This document shows positions 18,215 through 27,466 of a stretch of DNA of 64,000 nucleotides, in pieces (positions within the stretch are counted from its first letter, which is position 1; every line of letters starts with the position of its first letter). Made by a program: the position numbers and the translations under genes. Origin of the DNA: Desemzia sp045528445. Lineage in GTDB: Bacteria; Bacillota; Bacilli; Lactobacillales; Carnobacteriaceae. Under the pieces are notes generated by a model. The model made no database searches. It saw nothing but the letters and a program-made list of their open reading frames with translations, and had not been told where the DNA came from. Location of the stretch: NCBI RefSeq assembly GCF_045528445.1, contig NZ_JBGQQU010000009.1, positions 1 through 64,000 on the forward strand, read 5' to 3'.

Positions 18215-19297
18215 CTATTCATCGGATTCTTTGATTGTTTCCTTAATTGCCTCTAAATATCCCGTACCATATTTCAGGTCTGGTTCCAAATGGTTGCCTT
18301 CACCCCATTCATTCCAAGACTTTATAATAATTATCTTTTTGTCGTCTGGTTTATCTTTCACAGAATTTATAGCTTCTTTTACTACTTTTTTAAAGTATCT
18401 TGGATGTGAGTCTGTAAAAATCATCCCATTAGATCCCGAGCGCGGAGAGTGATCCCAGTTTGGAACAATTACTGGAATCGTATTTTCTTGATAATCATCT
18501 GCAGTAACTTGGTATTTCGAAGCCTCTTTATATGGGAAGACAGTTGGCATTTTTAATATGTTTCTTTGAAATAATAATTTACCTTTATTAAATAGACTTA
18601 AATTATGATGAATTGTCAACATTGTTTCATTATAAACACTATCAAAACCTAAAGATAATATCTCATCTTTTCTTTCATTATAAAAAGTTTTCCCAATAAA
18701 ATAAAAACCATTCAACCCATTTTCTTGAGCTAGTTGATTCCAAATTTTCATCATTTTGGGTATTTCTTCTGAATCAAAAGGATCATAGATGATGAAGAAC
18801 AATTTCCCATCAACCCTTACATATCTTTCATCTTTAAAAGCTGGTAATAAAGATTCAAAATGTGCAATATAGTCTTCTTCTCCTCTGTAAGTCTGTTCCA
18901 TAATAACTTGATTTTCTTCTTGATTATCCCACATTTTTTTTTGCCATGTGTGATTAGCCCATGCTAAGCAGAAAGGGAAATCAATAGATTTATCTTTAAC
19001 AACTTCTTTAAAAGGAGATTCTAATAATTCCACGCCATTACCAAACCAATAATGCCAATAGCAAAAAGCTTCGATTCCATATTCTTTTGCCATATCAGCT
19101 TGAGCTTTTCTAGTTTCTCTCAACCGCAAATCATAAAAACCCAAATCAGCAGGAATATGAGGCTGATAATGACCTTTAAATAATGGTTTTGCTTTTGCAA
19201 CATTTGTCCATTCAGTAAACCCTTTTCCATACCAAATATCATTTTCCTTAATTGGATGATATTGTGGTAAGTATAACGCAATCATTCTTTCATTCAT
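18215..19297 (-). CDS. WbsX-like protein (GH99-related)
   Basis: The 360-residue protein matches the WbsX family found in polysaccharide clusters: IALYLPQYHPIKENDIWYG at the start, KGFTEWTNVAKAKPLFKGH, FCYWHYWFGNG, LAWANHTWQKKMW and the closing IIIKSWNEWGEGNHLEPD. These motifs place it near glycoside hydrolase family 99 (endo-alpha-mannosidase-like). Members are often labelled glycosyltransferases but the fold suggests glycoside processing or transfer. It lies between two transferase genes of the operon. The true reaction is not known. Confidence 0.85.
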   Translation of the reverse strand: MNERMIALYLPQYHPIKENDIWYGKGFTEWTNVAKAKPLFKGHYQPHIPADLGFYDLRLRETRKAQADMAKEYGIEAFCYWHYWFGNGVELLESPFKEVVKDKSIDFPFCLAWANHTWQKKMWDNQEENQVIMEQTYRGEEDYIAHFESLLPAFKDERYVRVDGKLFFIIYDPFDSEEIPKMMKIWNQLAQENGLNGFYFIGKTFYNERKDEILSLGFDSVYNETMLTIHHNLSLFNKGKLLFQRNILKMPTVFPYKEASKYQVTADDYQENTIPVIVPNWDHSPRSGSNGMIFTDSHPRYFKKVVKEAINSVKDKPDDKKIIIIKSWNEWGEGNHLEPDLKYGTGYLEAIKETIKESDE

Positions 19298-19410
19298 TTT
19301 ATTAACCTAACTCCTTTTCATCAATAATTACATTATTAATCTTTTACTTAAGCCTAAATGAGCACTTCAGCATAATAAGTTTATTATGGAACAGAAATCC
19401 ACTTGAATAA

Positions 19411-20577
19411 TTATTGGTTTTCTTTAATACTTTTTTTTGCTATTTCTGAATACAAAAAATCATTTTTTTTGTTACTTAAAGCACTTATTAATAATTTATT
19501 GTATAGTTTTGGCTCATTTATTATTTTTTTAATAGTCGTAAAAATTTCTTCTTCTGTATTTTTATAAAGAAAAATACAATTCCCACCTATATCAATGTGG
19601 GTTGTTCCTTCCCAATACTTTACAACTAAAGGTTTTCCCATAGCTACGGCTTGCTCCCAATATACTGAATGTCTACCTGGAAATACTAATAAGTCTGCCG
19701 CTGAAAATAAATTGTAACTCTGAGCATTATCAATCCATCCTATGTAATCAATTGAATCATCCTCAGAAAGTTTTTGTACTTCGTCCATCAAATTATCTAT
19801 AACAGATCCGTAAACTATTAATTTCACTTTTTTATTTTTTAATTTTTTTATGGCTTTCATAAGTAATAGCACTTGTTTCTTTGCGTTATCGATTTTCCCT
19901 CCTGTGACTATTAAAAATTCATCTTCTTTAATCCCGAGTTTCTGTCTCAAATTTTTACGGTTTTTTGGGACTAATGATTTAATAATCATTTCATCATCTG
20001 CTCCCATTACAAGCAACTCGATTTTTTCTTTTGGTATTTTATATACATCGTGTAAAAAATCGACCCTTGCAGGTAAAACTCCATAAAATTTCGAAACATA
20101 GGGATTTATCTTTTGCGCTAAATGACGCCAAAGACCTTTATGTAAAATGTTTTTTGATAATCTATTTGTGGCGCTATTTGAAAAATCAGCATGGTTATCT
20201 ACAAAAACCTCTACTTGTGGATAATCTTTCAAATAATCCACAATATTAGAAATATCTAAAAACTGAACTCCATGAATAAATAAGATATCTGGTTTTTCTG
20301 TTTTAAGGGTTTCATAAACATTTTCGTACCGTTTAAGTTTTGAGTTTATATCCGTATGCTTTTTATTACTAATTCTTAAAGTTTTGATTCCATATTCATT
20401 AAAATAAACATTCCTTTCATCTATATCTATTTTTCCATTATCATTCCAAATATATTTTGATGCTATTACACTTACCTCATAGCCCAATAATTTATGATAT
20501 TTCGGTAAAAGGTTATCTTGGTAGGTTAAGTTATCAGTTACCGGTCCACACAAACAAATGTGCGTAATCTTCATCAT
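19411..20577 (-). CDS. Glycosyltransferase family 4
   Basis: About 388 residues with a GT-B fold. The N-terminal domain begins MMKITHICLCGPVTDN; the C-terminal domain has FLIVTGGKIDNAKKQ, KVKLIVYGSV and the E-x7-E type region PGRHSVYWEQAVAMGKP that binds the nucleotide sugar. Two adjacent ATG codons (20577 and 20574) follow TTGAGGTTGAG; a TTG further up lies within the ribosome site and is not favoured. The donor sugar is not predictable. It lies between the GT2 gene at 20610 and the WbsX-like gene. Confidence 0.8.
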   Translation of the reverse strand: MMKITHICLCGPVTDNLTYQDNLLPKYHKLLGYEVSVIASKYIWNDNGKIDIDERNVYFNEYGIKTLRISNKKHTDINSKLKRYENVYETLKTEKPDILFIHGVQFLDISNIVDYLKDYPQVEVFVDNHADFSNSATNRLSKNILHKGLWRHLAQKINPYVSKFYGVLPARVDFLHDVYKIPKEKIELLVMGADDEMIIKSLVPKNRKNLRQKLGIKEDEFLIVTGGKIDNAKKQVLLLMKAIKKLKNKKVKLIVYGSVIDNLMDEVQKLSEDDSIDYIGWIDNAQSYNLFSAADLLVFPGRHSVYWEQAVAMGKPLVVKYWEGTTHIDIGGNCIFLYKNTEEEIFTTIKKIINEPKLYNKLLISALSNKKNDFLYSEIAKKSIKENQ

Positions 20578-20609
20578 TCTCAACCTCAATTCTTTTCACA
20601 ATTATTATT

Positions 20610-21308
20610 TTAACTTGACAGTTTATAATATAAAAAATTTTCTAATACTTTCATCCGAAAGAATAATTTTTCTGAATTTTTTATTTTTTTTGATTGATTT
20701 GAATCATGAATTCTGTGCATTATTAAATCTTCATTTAGAAAATAACTTTTCCTTTTTTCTTCTGCAATTAAGCCTAAGTATTGATCATGGGCAATAGTAT
20801 TTGAAGGAAATGGTAATGCAGTATCTCTGAAACTTCTCCTAAAAGCCATGCAACACCCATAGTAAGAACTCAAAATAAGATTTTTCCAAAAACCATGGTG
20901 GTAATTTAAATACTTAGTTTTAAGCAATCTTTTTTCATTCATATTAAATATAGAAAAGTTATGTAAAATTAGTTCAACGTCTTTATTCTTTAAAAAAACA
21001 TCTAACACTTTTTCGACTTTATTGTCAATCCAAATATCATCTTGATCTGTCAAAAAAATGATTTCTCCTTTAGCTCTTAACAACCCATATTCGAAGTTCT
21101 TTACAAACCCTTTTTGAGGTCCCTTTAAGAGAACTATCCTATCATCGCTTCTCTTTATTTTATTAATAATTGTCACTGTATCATCATCTGATCCATCATC
21201 TGAAATTAATAATTCATCATCTGCTCCCAATTGACTAGTTATAGAATGGATTTGTTCCTCTATATACTTTTCTCCATTATAAGCAGCCATAACAACTGAA
21301 ACCCTCAT
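20610..21308 (-). CDS. Glycosyltransferase family 2
   Basis: A compact 232-residue GT-A transferase with VSVVMAAYNGEKYIEEQI, LLISDDGSDDDT and IFLTDQDDIW as the DxD region. FRRSFRDTALPFPSNTIAHDQYLGL contains the conserved His-Asp acceptor-side motif; it resembles alpha-L-Rha 1,3-transferases and similar RfbF/RfbG-like proteins. ATG follows AAGGA. It is the first gene after the capEFG block in the direction of transcription. Confidence 0.85.
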   Translation of the reverse strand: MRVSVVMAAYNGEKYIEEQIHSITSQLGADDELLISDDGSDDDTVTIINKIKRSDDRIVLLKGPQKGFVKNFEYGLLRAKGEIIFLTDQDDIWIDNKVEKVLDVFLKNKDVELILHNFSIFNMNEKRLLKTKYLNYHHGFWKNLILSSYYGCCMAFRRSFRDTALPFPSNTIAHDQYLGLIAEEKRKSYFLNEDLIMHRIHDSNQSKKIKNSEKLFFRMKVLENFLYYKLSS

Positions 21309-21394
21309 TCCTTACCCGCCTTTATAATAATTATCTATTATTTTTTGATAAAGCTTAATTCGTTTTTTATAGAATTTTTTTGTGAGATTCTATC

Positions 21395-22522
21395 TTAAGA
21401 TCTTTTCCAGACTATATTGTTTATATAATCAGTATATGAGATGACAATCCTCAATACCTTTTCTGAGACATTGGGCATTGAATAATCTTTTACTTTTCTT
21501 AATGTTCCTTTTTGTTGAGTTTCTAATATACTCAAAGATTGTAATACTCTCTCTTTTTTTAAACCGACCATCATAACAGAAGCTTCTTCCATTGCCTCTG
21601 GTCTTTCATGTGCTTGTCGTATATTTAAAGCCTTAAAATCTAAAATTGAAGATTCTTCACTAATTGTTCCACTATCACTTAAAACAGCTTTTGAAGCTAA
21701 TTGGAGTTTATTATAATCATTAAAGCCAAGAGGTTTCATTAACTGAATATTATCATTAAATACGATATTCTTTTCTTCAATCATTTTTCTAGTTCTAGGA
21801 TGTGTGCTAAAAATAACAGGATAATTGTATTTTTCTGCTACTGCATTTAAGGTATCTACTAAATTCATAAAATTTTCTTCAGACCCTATATTTTCTTCAC
21901 GATGGGCTGAAACTACAAAGTATTCATTTTCTTTTAAATTCAATTTTTCTAATATACTTGAGTTTTGTATGTCTTCTTTTCTAGTGTTTAACACTTCGAA
22001 CATGGGGCTTCCCGTTTTTATAATACGATCAGCGGGCAATCCTTCTGCTAATAAATATTCTCGCGCAATGTCACTATAAGTTAAATTAATATCAGCAGTA
22101 TGATCTACAATTTTACGATTAGTTTCTTCTGGAACACGCTGATCGAAACAACGGTTTCCTGCCTCCATATGAAAAATCGGTATTTGTCTCTTCTTCGCAG
22201 CAATCGCGCATAAGCAACTATTGGTATCTCCTAATACTAAGAAAGCTTCTGGATTGACTTCTTCTAAAATAGGGTCAATCTTCATTAAAATATTACCGAT
22301 TGTCTCCATAGCTGTTCCAGACGCAGCATTCAAAAAATAATCAGGTTTTCTTAAATGGAAATCCTCAAAGAAAACTTCATTTAATTCATAATCATAATTT
22401 TGTCCTGTATGGACTAAAATATGCTCAATTGCTTCTGATTCTTCTAATTTATTAATGACTGCAGACAACCGAATAATCTCTGGTCTCGTTCCCACAACTG
22501 TCATTACCTTTAATTTTTTCAA
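21395..22522 (-). CDS. capG: UDP-sugar 2-epimerase (CapG/WecB family)
   Basis: A 375-residue non-hydrolysing UDP-GlcNAc 2-epimerase relative: KVMTVVGTRPEIIRLSAV at the N-terminus, LVHTGQNYDYELNEVFF, VLGDTNSCLCAIAAKKR, FHMEAGNRCFDQRVPEETNR and SDSGTISEESSILD. Adjacent to capE and capF it most likely catalyses the last step to UDP-N-acetyl-L-fucosamine, epimerising UDP-N-acetyl-L-pneumosamine at C-2. The alternative, UDP-ManNAc production, is less likely because no ManNAc dehydrogenase follows. It starts 3 bases after capF ends. Confidence 0.9.
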   Translation of the reverse strand: MKKLKVMTVVGTRPEIIRLSAVINKLEESEAIEHILVHTGQNYDYELNEVFFEDFHLRKPDYFLNAASGTAMETIGNILMKIDPILEEVNPEAFLVLGDTNSCLCAIAAKKRQIPIFHMEAGNRCFDQRVPEETNRKIVDHTADINLTYSDIAREYLLAEGLPADRIIKTGSPMFEVLNTRKEDIQNSSILEKLNLKENEYFVVSAHREENIGSEENFMNLVDTLNAVAEKYNYPVIFSTHPRTRKMIEEKNIVFNDNIQLMKPLGFNDYNKLQLASKAVLSDSGTISEESSILDFKALNIRQAHERPEAMEEASVMMVGLKKERVLQSLSILETQQKGTLRKVKDYSMPNVSEKVLRIVISYTDYINNIVWKRS

Positions 22523-22525
22523 TAG

Positions 22526-23635
22526 TTAAACCTCCAAGTAATGTGTATCAGGATTTTCAGGGTCAAATGGTTCATTAACCCACATGATTGTTACCATATC
22601 TGTGTCGCCTATGTTTTCGATATTATGAGTATAGCCCACCGGAATATCGACAACTTTCATTTCATTTCCATCAACAAAGTATTCAACAATTTTATTTTCA
22701 TCTGGTTTTCTAAATCGAATGACTCCATTACCACTGACTACTAAAAATTTTTCGTTTTTCGTGTGGTGCCAATGATTTCCTTTTGTAATACCAGGTTTAG
22801 AAATATTAACTGAAACTTGCCCTCTGTCAGGAGTTCTGATAAATTCAGTGAAAGAACCTCTTTGATCAATATTCATTTTTAAATCATAACTGAATTGATC
22901 TTCGGACAAATAACTTAAGTAAGTACTATATAGTTTTTTCGTAAATCTGTCGGACATATTAGGAATTGATCTTTCATTGCGGCTTTCTCTAAAGGAGTAT
23001 AATAAGTCCACAATTTCACCTAGTTTAACTGTGTGGAACACAGGGACAACACAAAATTCTTTTTCTTTGTTTCCTTTGCCCTCTAGCGCATTAATTAATT
23101 CCTTAACAACGTCATCAATATAAACCAGATTCATCATTACATTCGGATCATTAACATGAATTGGCAAATCATTTGCAATATTATAGCAAAATGTAGCTAC
23201 TGCACTATTATAGTTTGGTCTACTCCATTTTCCAAAGACATTCGGAAATCTATAAACTAGTACCTTAGCTCCAGTTTCTTTACTATAATCAAAAAGTAGG
23301 CTTTCTCCTGCTTTTTTACTTTCTCCATAAGGATTATCTAGTTCAGCTTGTATAGATGATGAAATCATTACTGGACAGGCATTATGATACTTTTTCAATG
23401 TATCTAACAATGTCGAAGTAAAACCAAAATTACTTTTCATAAATTCAGTTTGGTCTTTCGGTCGATTCACTCCTGCTAGATGAAATACAAAGTCTGCTTC
23501 TTTGCAGTACTTATCAAGAAGTACTGATTCAGAATCTTTATCGTATTCAAAAACATCTGTATATTCTCTATTTTTGAGTTCCGCTATTAGATTCTTACCT
23601 ATAAATCCTTTAGATCCTGTTACTAATATTTTCAC
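22526..23635 (-). CDS. capF: CapF-like bifunctional reductase (SDR plus cupin)
   Basis: The 369-residue protein has two parts, as in Staphylococcus aureus CapF. Residues 1-245 form a short-chain dehydrogenase (GSKGFIGKNL, FHLAGVNRP, YGESKKAGE with Tyr and Lys). Residues 255-369 form a cupin (DQRGSFTEFIRT, KGNHWHHTKNEKFLVVSG, IPVGYTHNIENIG with the metal His residues). CapF epimerises at C-3 through the cupin and reduces the 4-keto group, giving UDP-N-acetyl-L-talosamine-type intermediate for CapG. It overlaps capE by 26 bases. Confidence 0.92.
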   Translation of the reverse strand: MKILVTGSKGFIGKNLIAELKNREYTDVFEYDKDSESVLLDKYCKEADFVFHLAGVNRPKDQTEFMKSNFGFTSTLLDTLKKYHNACPVMISSSIQAELDNPYGESKKAGESLLFDYSKETGAKVLVYRFPNVFGKWSRPNYNSAVATFCYNIANDLPIHVNDPNVMMNLVYIDDVVKELINALEGKGNKEKEFCVVPVFHTVKLGEIVDLLYSFRESRNERSIPNMSDRFTKKLYSTYLSYLSEDQFSYDLKMNIDQRGSFTEFIRTPDRGQVSVNISKPGITKGNHWHHTKNEKFLVVSGNGVIRFRKPDENKIVEYFVDGNEMKVVDIPVGYTHNIENIGDTDMVTIMWVNEPFDPENPDTHYLEV

Positions 23636-24656
23636 TATGAACCCTCCAATTAGCTAATTCATCTTGGATATAGTCAAGTTTCATTAACATTTCAACCAAC
23701 TCATCTACTGTAAGTTGGTGAGTATTATCAGAATTATATTCATCAATATGTACCGCATCTTTGTTTCCTTCTTCAAAGAATTTTCCGTAATTCAAATCTC
23801 GCTTGTCTGAAGGAACACGGTAAAATCCACCCATGTCAATGGCGTGTGCTGCTTCTTCTTTTGTTAGTAAAGACTCATACATTTTTTCCCCATGTCTCAT
23901 TCCAATGACTTCAACAGGGACGTTAGTGCTAAATATTTTTTGTAACGCTGCCACTAAGGTATCAATTGTACTAGCGGGTGCTTTTTGAACCATGATGTCC
24001 CCTTGTTCTGCGTTTTGGAAGGCAAAGATTACTAAATCTACCGCTTCTTCTAAACTCATCATAAAACGAGTCATGCTTCCTTCTGTAACTGTAAGTGGAT
24101 TACCTGTTTTTAGTTGTTCTACAAACAACGGAATAACACTACCACGTGAAGCCATTACATTTCCGTATCTTGTCCCACAAATTAAAGTTTGTTCTGGATC
24201 AACATTCCGAGATTTAGCAACAAAAACTTTTTCCATCATTGCTTTTGACGTTCCCATTGCATTAATTGGATAGGCTGCTTTATCTGTAGATAGACAGATT
24301 ACTTTTTTTACCCCTGCTTCAATAGCTGCATTTAATACATTGTCCGTTCCAATTACATTAGTTTTAACTGCTTCCATAGGGAAAAATTCACATGACGGTA
24401 CTTGTTTTAACGCTGCAGAGTGAAATACATAATCTACATTATACATTGCATTTCTCACACTATTAATATCTCTAACATCACCAATAAAATATTTTATTTT
24501 AGGGTTATTATATTTTTTTCGCATATCATCTTGTTTTTTTTCATCTCTTGAGAAAATTCGAATTTCTTTAATATCACTGTCAATAAATCCTTTTAAAACT
24601 GCATTTCCAAAAGAACCAGTTCCGCCTGTTATCAATAACGTTTTATCTGTGAACAT
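23610..24656 (-). CDS. capE: CapE-like UDP-GlcNAc 4,6-dehydratase/5-epimerase
   Basis: A soluble 348-residue dehydrogenase-fold enzyme with TGGTGSFGNAVLKGF, IFSRDEKKQDDMR, HSAALKQVPSCEFFP and LSTDKAAYPINAMGTSK, the last being the modified Lys/Asp motif of the CapE/FlaA1-type group. CapE starts UDP-L-FucNAc synthesis from UDP-GlcNAc by 4,6-dehydration with inversion at C-5. Its gene overlaps the upstream transferase by 14 bases and capF by 26, so the block is tightly coupled. Confidence 0.92.
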   Translation of the reverse strand: MFTDKTLLITGGTGSFGNAVLKGFIDSDIKEIRIFSRDEKKQDDMRKKYNNPKIKYFIGDVRDINSVRNAMYNVDYVFHSAALKQVPSCEFFPMEAVKTNVIGTDNVLNAAIEAGVKKVICLSTDKAAYPINAMGTSKAMMEKVFVAKSRNVDPEQTLICGTRYGNVMASRGSVIPLFVEQLKTGNPLTVTEGSMTRFMMSLEEAVDLVIFAFQNAEQGDIMVQKAPASTIDTLVAALQKIFSTNVPVEVIGMRHGEKMYESLLTKEEAAHAIDMGGFYRVPSDKRDLNYGKFFEEGNKDAVHIDEYNSDNTHQLTVDELVEMLMKLDYIQDELANWRVHSENISNRI

Positions 24657-25896
24657 GTACTTTTCCCCCCATTAATTCATTTATTGTTTTTACATATCGT
24701 TCAGTACCTTTTTCGGTAGTATATTTATTTAAAAATAATTTTCTGCAATTCTTAGCCATTTTTCCAATTAATTCATCATTATCTTTTAAATTATATAGTG
24801 CCTCTACTAGCTTTTTATTATTCCCAACTTCAATAGAATAGCCTGCATTATACTTCTTCAACTCTTTAGCAATATCTGTATCTTGGTCCATGACAGCAAT
24901 TACAGGTTTACCAGCCATCATATAACTATAGGTTTTACTGGGAACTGCTAATCCCGACAATCCTTTTTCAAGACTCACAATGAAAACATCGCTCATTTCT
25001 AAAGCTTCTTGATATTCATCCCCATGTAAAAAATCAAAAATATAGACATTATCCATTTTTTCTTTATCAACAGTTTCTTTAAGCATATCCAATTTGTTCC
25101 CATGCCCAGCAAACATGAACTTAATATTATTCTCATTTTTTAGCGTTCTCATTGCATCAATTAAAGTACTTAAGTCCTGACAAACACCCATATTCCCAAA
25201 ATAAGATACCACTAAGTTTTTTTCTGATTTAATTCCTCTAAATTTACTACTTTTATTAGTTACTTTTTTTTCTTTGCTTTGTTTATCCTCATACCAATTA
25301 GGTATTACTTTAACCTGGTTCTCATTTAGCGAAGGTCTATTTTCTAATAAGAAAGATTTCATATCATTAGATAATGCTACAACCTTTTCTGTTCTTGAAA
25401 AAACAAAAGCATTCATTTTTTCCATTATTTTACCAATAAAACTGGTAGGAGATAATGTGTTTGTTTTGTACGCTATTTCTGGATAAACATCGTAACTAAC
25501 ATAAATAATCTTTGTTCCAAAAAATAAGTTGGCTAAAGCAGCAACAAACGGCAAGACAGGGGGATTAGAGTAAACGATTATTGAATGATAATTTTTAATC
25601 GACCACATATGTAAAAAAACTGAAAAAGTAAAAGAAAAATAATTAATCAATCGTCCCATTTTATTCGATCTTTTTAACTGTACATATTTAAGTCTTTTAA
25701 TCCTTACACCATTCTTTACTTCATTTAATGGCACTTTGTTTTCAAGGCTATATTCCTTGGGGTAACCACACATTACGCCCACATCATATCCAGCATTCCC
25801 TAACGCTACTGCCGTATCAAAAGGCAAAGTAGCAGAAGAAATATACTCTGGGTAAAAAAACTGACATAAAAATAAGACGTCTTTCTTTTTTTTCAA
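24643..25896 (-). CDS. Glycosyltransferase family 4, possible L-FucNAc transferase
   Basis: A 417-residue GT-B enzyme resembling WbuB/WbjE/CapL-type proteins: LFLCQFFYPEYISSATLPFD at the start, YGNMGVCQDLSTLIDA-like phosphate loop, IFDFLHGDEYQEALEMSDVF and the Glu-containing LEKGLSGLAVPSKTYSYMM. In Pseudomonas aeruginosa O11 and S. aureus type 5 clusters the corresponding transferase adds L-FucNAc to the first sugar. Its place directly between the CapN-like gene and capE supports that task here. The assignment of donor is inferred from synteny. Confidence 0.85.
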   Translation of the reverse strand: MKKKKDVLFLCQFFYPEYISSATLPFDTAVALGNAGYDVGVMCGYPKEYSLENKVPLNEVKNGVRIKRLKYVQLKRSNKMGRLINYFSFTFSVFLHMWSIKNYHSIIVYSNPPVLPFVAALANLFFGTKIIYVSYDVYPEIAYKTNTLSPTSFIGKIMEKMNAFVFSRTEKVVALSNDMKSFLLENRPSLNENQVKVIPNWYEDKQSKEKKVTNKSSKFRGIKSEKNLVVSYFGNMGVCQDLSTLIDAMRTLKNENNIKFMFAGHGNKLDMLKETVDKEKMDNVYIFDFLHGDEYQEALEMSDVFIVSLEKGLSGLAVPSKTYSYMMAGKPVIAVMDQDTDIAKELKKYNAGYSIEVGNNKKLVEALYNLKDNDELIGKMAKNCRKLFLNKYTTEKGTERYVKTINELMGGKVHVHR

Positions 25897-25912
25897 ATTA
25901 TTTTCTCCTCAC

Positions 25913-26767
25913 TTAACTTTCAGTAGCCTTTATAGAATCCTCAATATTAATATTGCTCGATATAGAAGAATTGGAATCTGTTAATGATTGATCATAGACT
26001 AAAGTACCAAACACCTTAGATAATGTCTTGGAATATTTGACCCCTATATAAATAAATGGATTAAAAATTTTTGTATAAAATATTTTTCTATTATTTTCTT
26101 CAGAAATAGATTTTACTAATAACGTTGTGCTCATGTATTCTTGATTTTGAGGATGAAAGACTCCAGTACTACTATTATCAATAACCATTTTTGTAAACTT
26201 ATTAAGATTTTCAATATATATCATGCTTCTTTTATTAGTTATTTTTGGAAATATAGGCGTTTTTAGTGCAACTGTTTTTAACCGGTTATAGTTTCCTTTA
26301 CATCCTTTTCCATATACCATAGGAGGTCTTAATATCGCCACTTTAAAATCATTATTTGATAGAGAAGAAATCAATTTTTCAGCTTCTAATTTTGATTTTC
26401 CATAATAAGTAGTTGGTATTGTGTCAGTCTGTTGGCTAACAATGCCTTCCTCTTTTCCGAACACGCTCATGGTACTTAAAAATACAAACTGTTTAACTCC
26501 TACCTCTTTTGCCTTTTTTGCGATTTCATATGCTAAATCTCTATTTACTTTATAATACATCTCTTCATTATTCTTAGTTTCTTTAATATGGGCAATACCT
26601 GCTACATGGACAACCGCATCAAAACCTGAAAAATCAATTTCTTTCCATTTATCATCTCGAACAGATACTTTCACAATTGTATATTTTTCAGGTTCTTTAT
26701 TCAGCCATTCTGCTAATTGATTACCTACATAACTATTTTTTCCGGTAATCAGGATTCTTTTACTCAT
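25913..26767 (-). CDS. CapN/WbjF-like nucleotide-sugar 4-reductase
   Basis: A 284-residue short-chain dehydrogenase: ITGKNSYVGNQLAEWL at the N-terminus, VVHVAGIAHIKETKN, FLSTMSVFGKE and YYGKSKLEAEKL with the catalytic Tyr and Lys. Family members of this type (CapN, WbpV, WbjF) reduce the UDP-4-keto-6-deoxy-GlcNAc made by the CapD/WbpM-type dehydratase, giving UDP-D-FucNAc or UDP-D-QuiNAc. The two outcomes cannot be told apart here. It overlaps the initiating transferase gene by 8 bases, which fits supply of that enzyme's substrate. Confidence 0.85.
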   Translation of the reverse strand: MSKRILITGKNSYVGNQLAEWLNKEPEKYTIVKVSVRDDKWKEIDFSGFDAVVHVAGIAHIKETKNNEEMYYKVNRDLAYEIAKKAKEVGVKQFVFLSTMSVFGKEEGIVSQQTDTIPTTYYGKSKLEAEKLISSLSNNDFKVAILRPPMVYGKGCKGNYNRLKTVALKTPIFPKITNKRSMIYIENLNKFTKMVIDNSSTGVFHPQNQEYMSTTLLVKSISEENNRKIFYTKIFNPFIYIGVKYSKTLSKVFGTLVYDQSLTDSNSSISSNINIEDSIKATES

Positions 26768-27383
26768 TCTCGAACACCTCTTGTTTACTTAAGTTGTCTG
26801 TTCCGCCTTCTACAACACCATCATTTTTCACTACACTAATAATGGTTCCTACAAAACACTTCACATCAAAGGGAAAGCTTATTTGGTGTACATACTCTCC
26901 ATCCAACGAAGCCTTTTTTTCAATGGACAATTCATCTCTACCATTGATTTGGGCCCATCCTGTCAATCCTGGATAAATATCATTAGCTTTGTACTTATCT
27001 CTTTCGGCAATTAAATCATACTGATTCCATAAGGCAGGTCGTGGTCCAATAATGCTCATATCACCTTTAAGGATATTTATAATTTGAGGAAGCTCATCTA
27101 GTGAAGTTTTCCGTAGAAACTTTCCGACTGTAGTAATCCATTGATCAGGATTTTCCAAAAGATGAGTTGGAGTGTCTTTTGGCGTATCTATATGCATCGT
27201 ACGAAATTTCAAGATATAAAAGTTTTTCTTATGTAAACCAACTCTTTTTTGTTTGAACAATATGGGTCCTTTAGAATCGAATTTGATAGCTATAATTAGC
27301 AACAGAAAAACAGGTGCTAATACGATAAGTCCTAAAACAGACAACAGGATGTCTAAAACTCGTTTCACTTTTTTATATGCCAC
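26760..27383 (-). CDS. Initiating sugar-phosphate transferase (CapM-like)
   Basis: A 207-residue monotopic phosphoglycosyltransferase. One hydrophobic helix (residues 10-32) precedes the catalytic block: FKQKRVGLH, FYILKFRTM, the Asp-Glu motif in SLDELPQIINILKGDMS, IGPRPALWNQY and PGLTGWAQING. It transfers a sugar phosphate to undecaprenyl phosphate on the inner membrane face, starting each repeat unit. The short form without extra N-terminal helices is like CapM, PglC and the catalytic part of WbaP, so an N-acetyl-6-deoxyhexosamine phosphate is the probable substrate. A GGAGGAGT site lies near the ATG. Confidence 0.92.
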   Translation of the reverse strand: MAYKKVKRVLDILLSVLGLIVLAPVFLLLIIAIKFDSKGPILFKQKRVGLHKKNFYILKFRTMHIDTPKDTPTHLLENPDQWITTVGKFLRKTSLDELPQIINILKGDMSIIGPRPALWNQYDLIAERDKYKANDIYPGLTGWAQINGRDELSIEKKASLDGEYVHQISFPFDVKCFVGTIISVVKNDGVVEGGTDNLSKQEVFENE

Positions 27384-27466
27384 TCGCTTGACTCCTCCTT
27401 TAATCCTCTTACACTATAAAGAGCTCCAGTCTTTCCTTAGCTAGACTAAAGCCCATTATTTAGCTG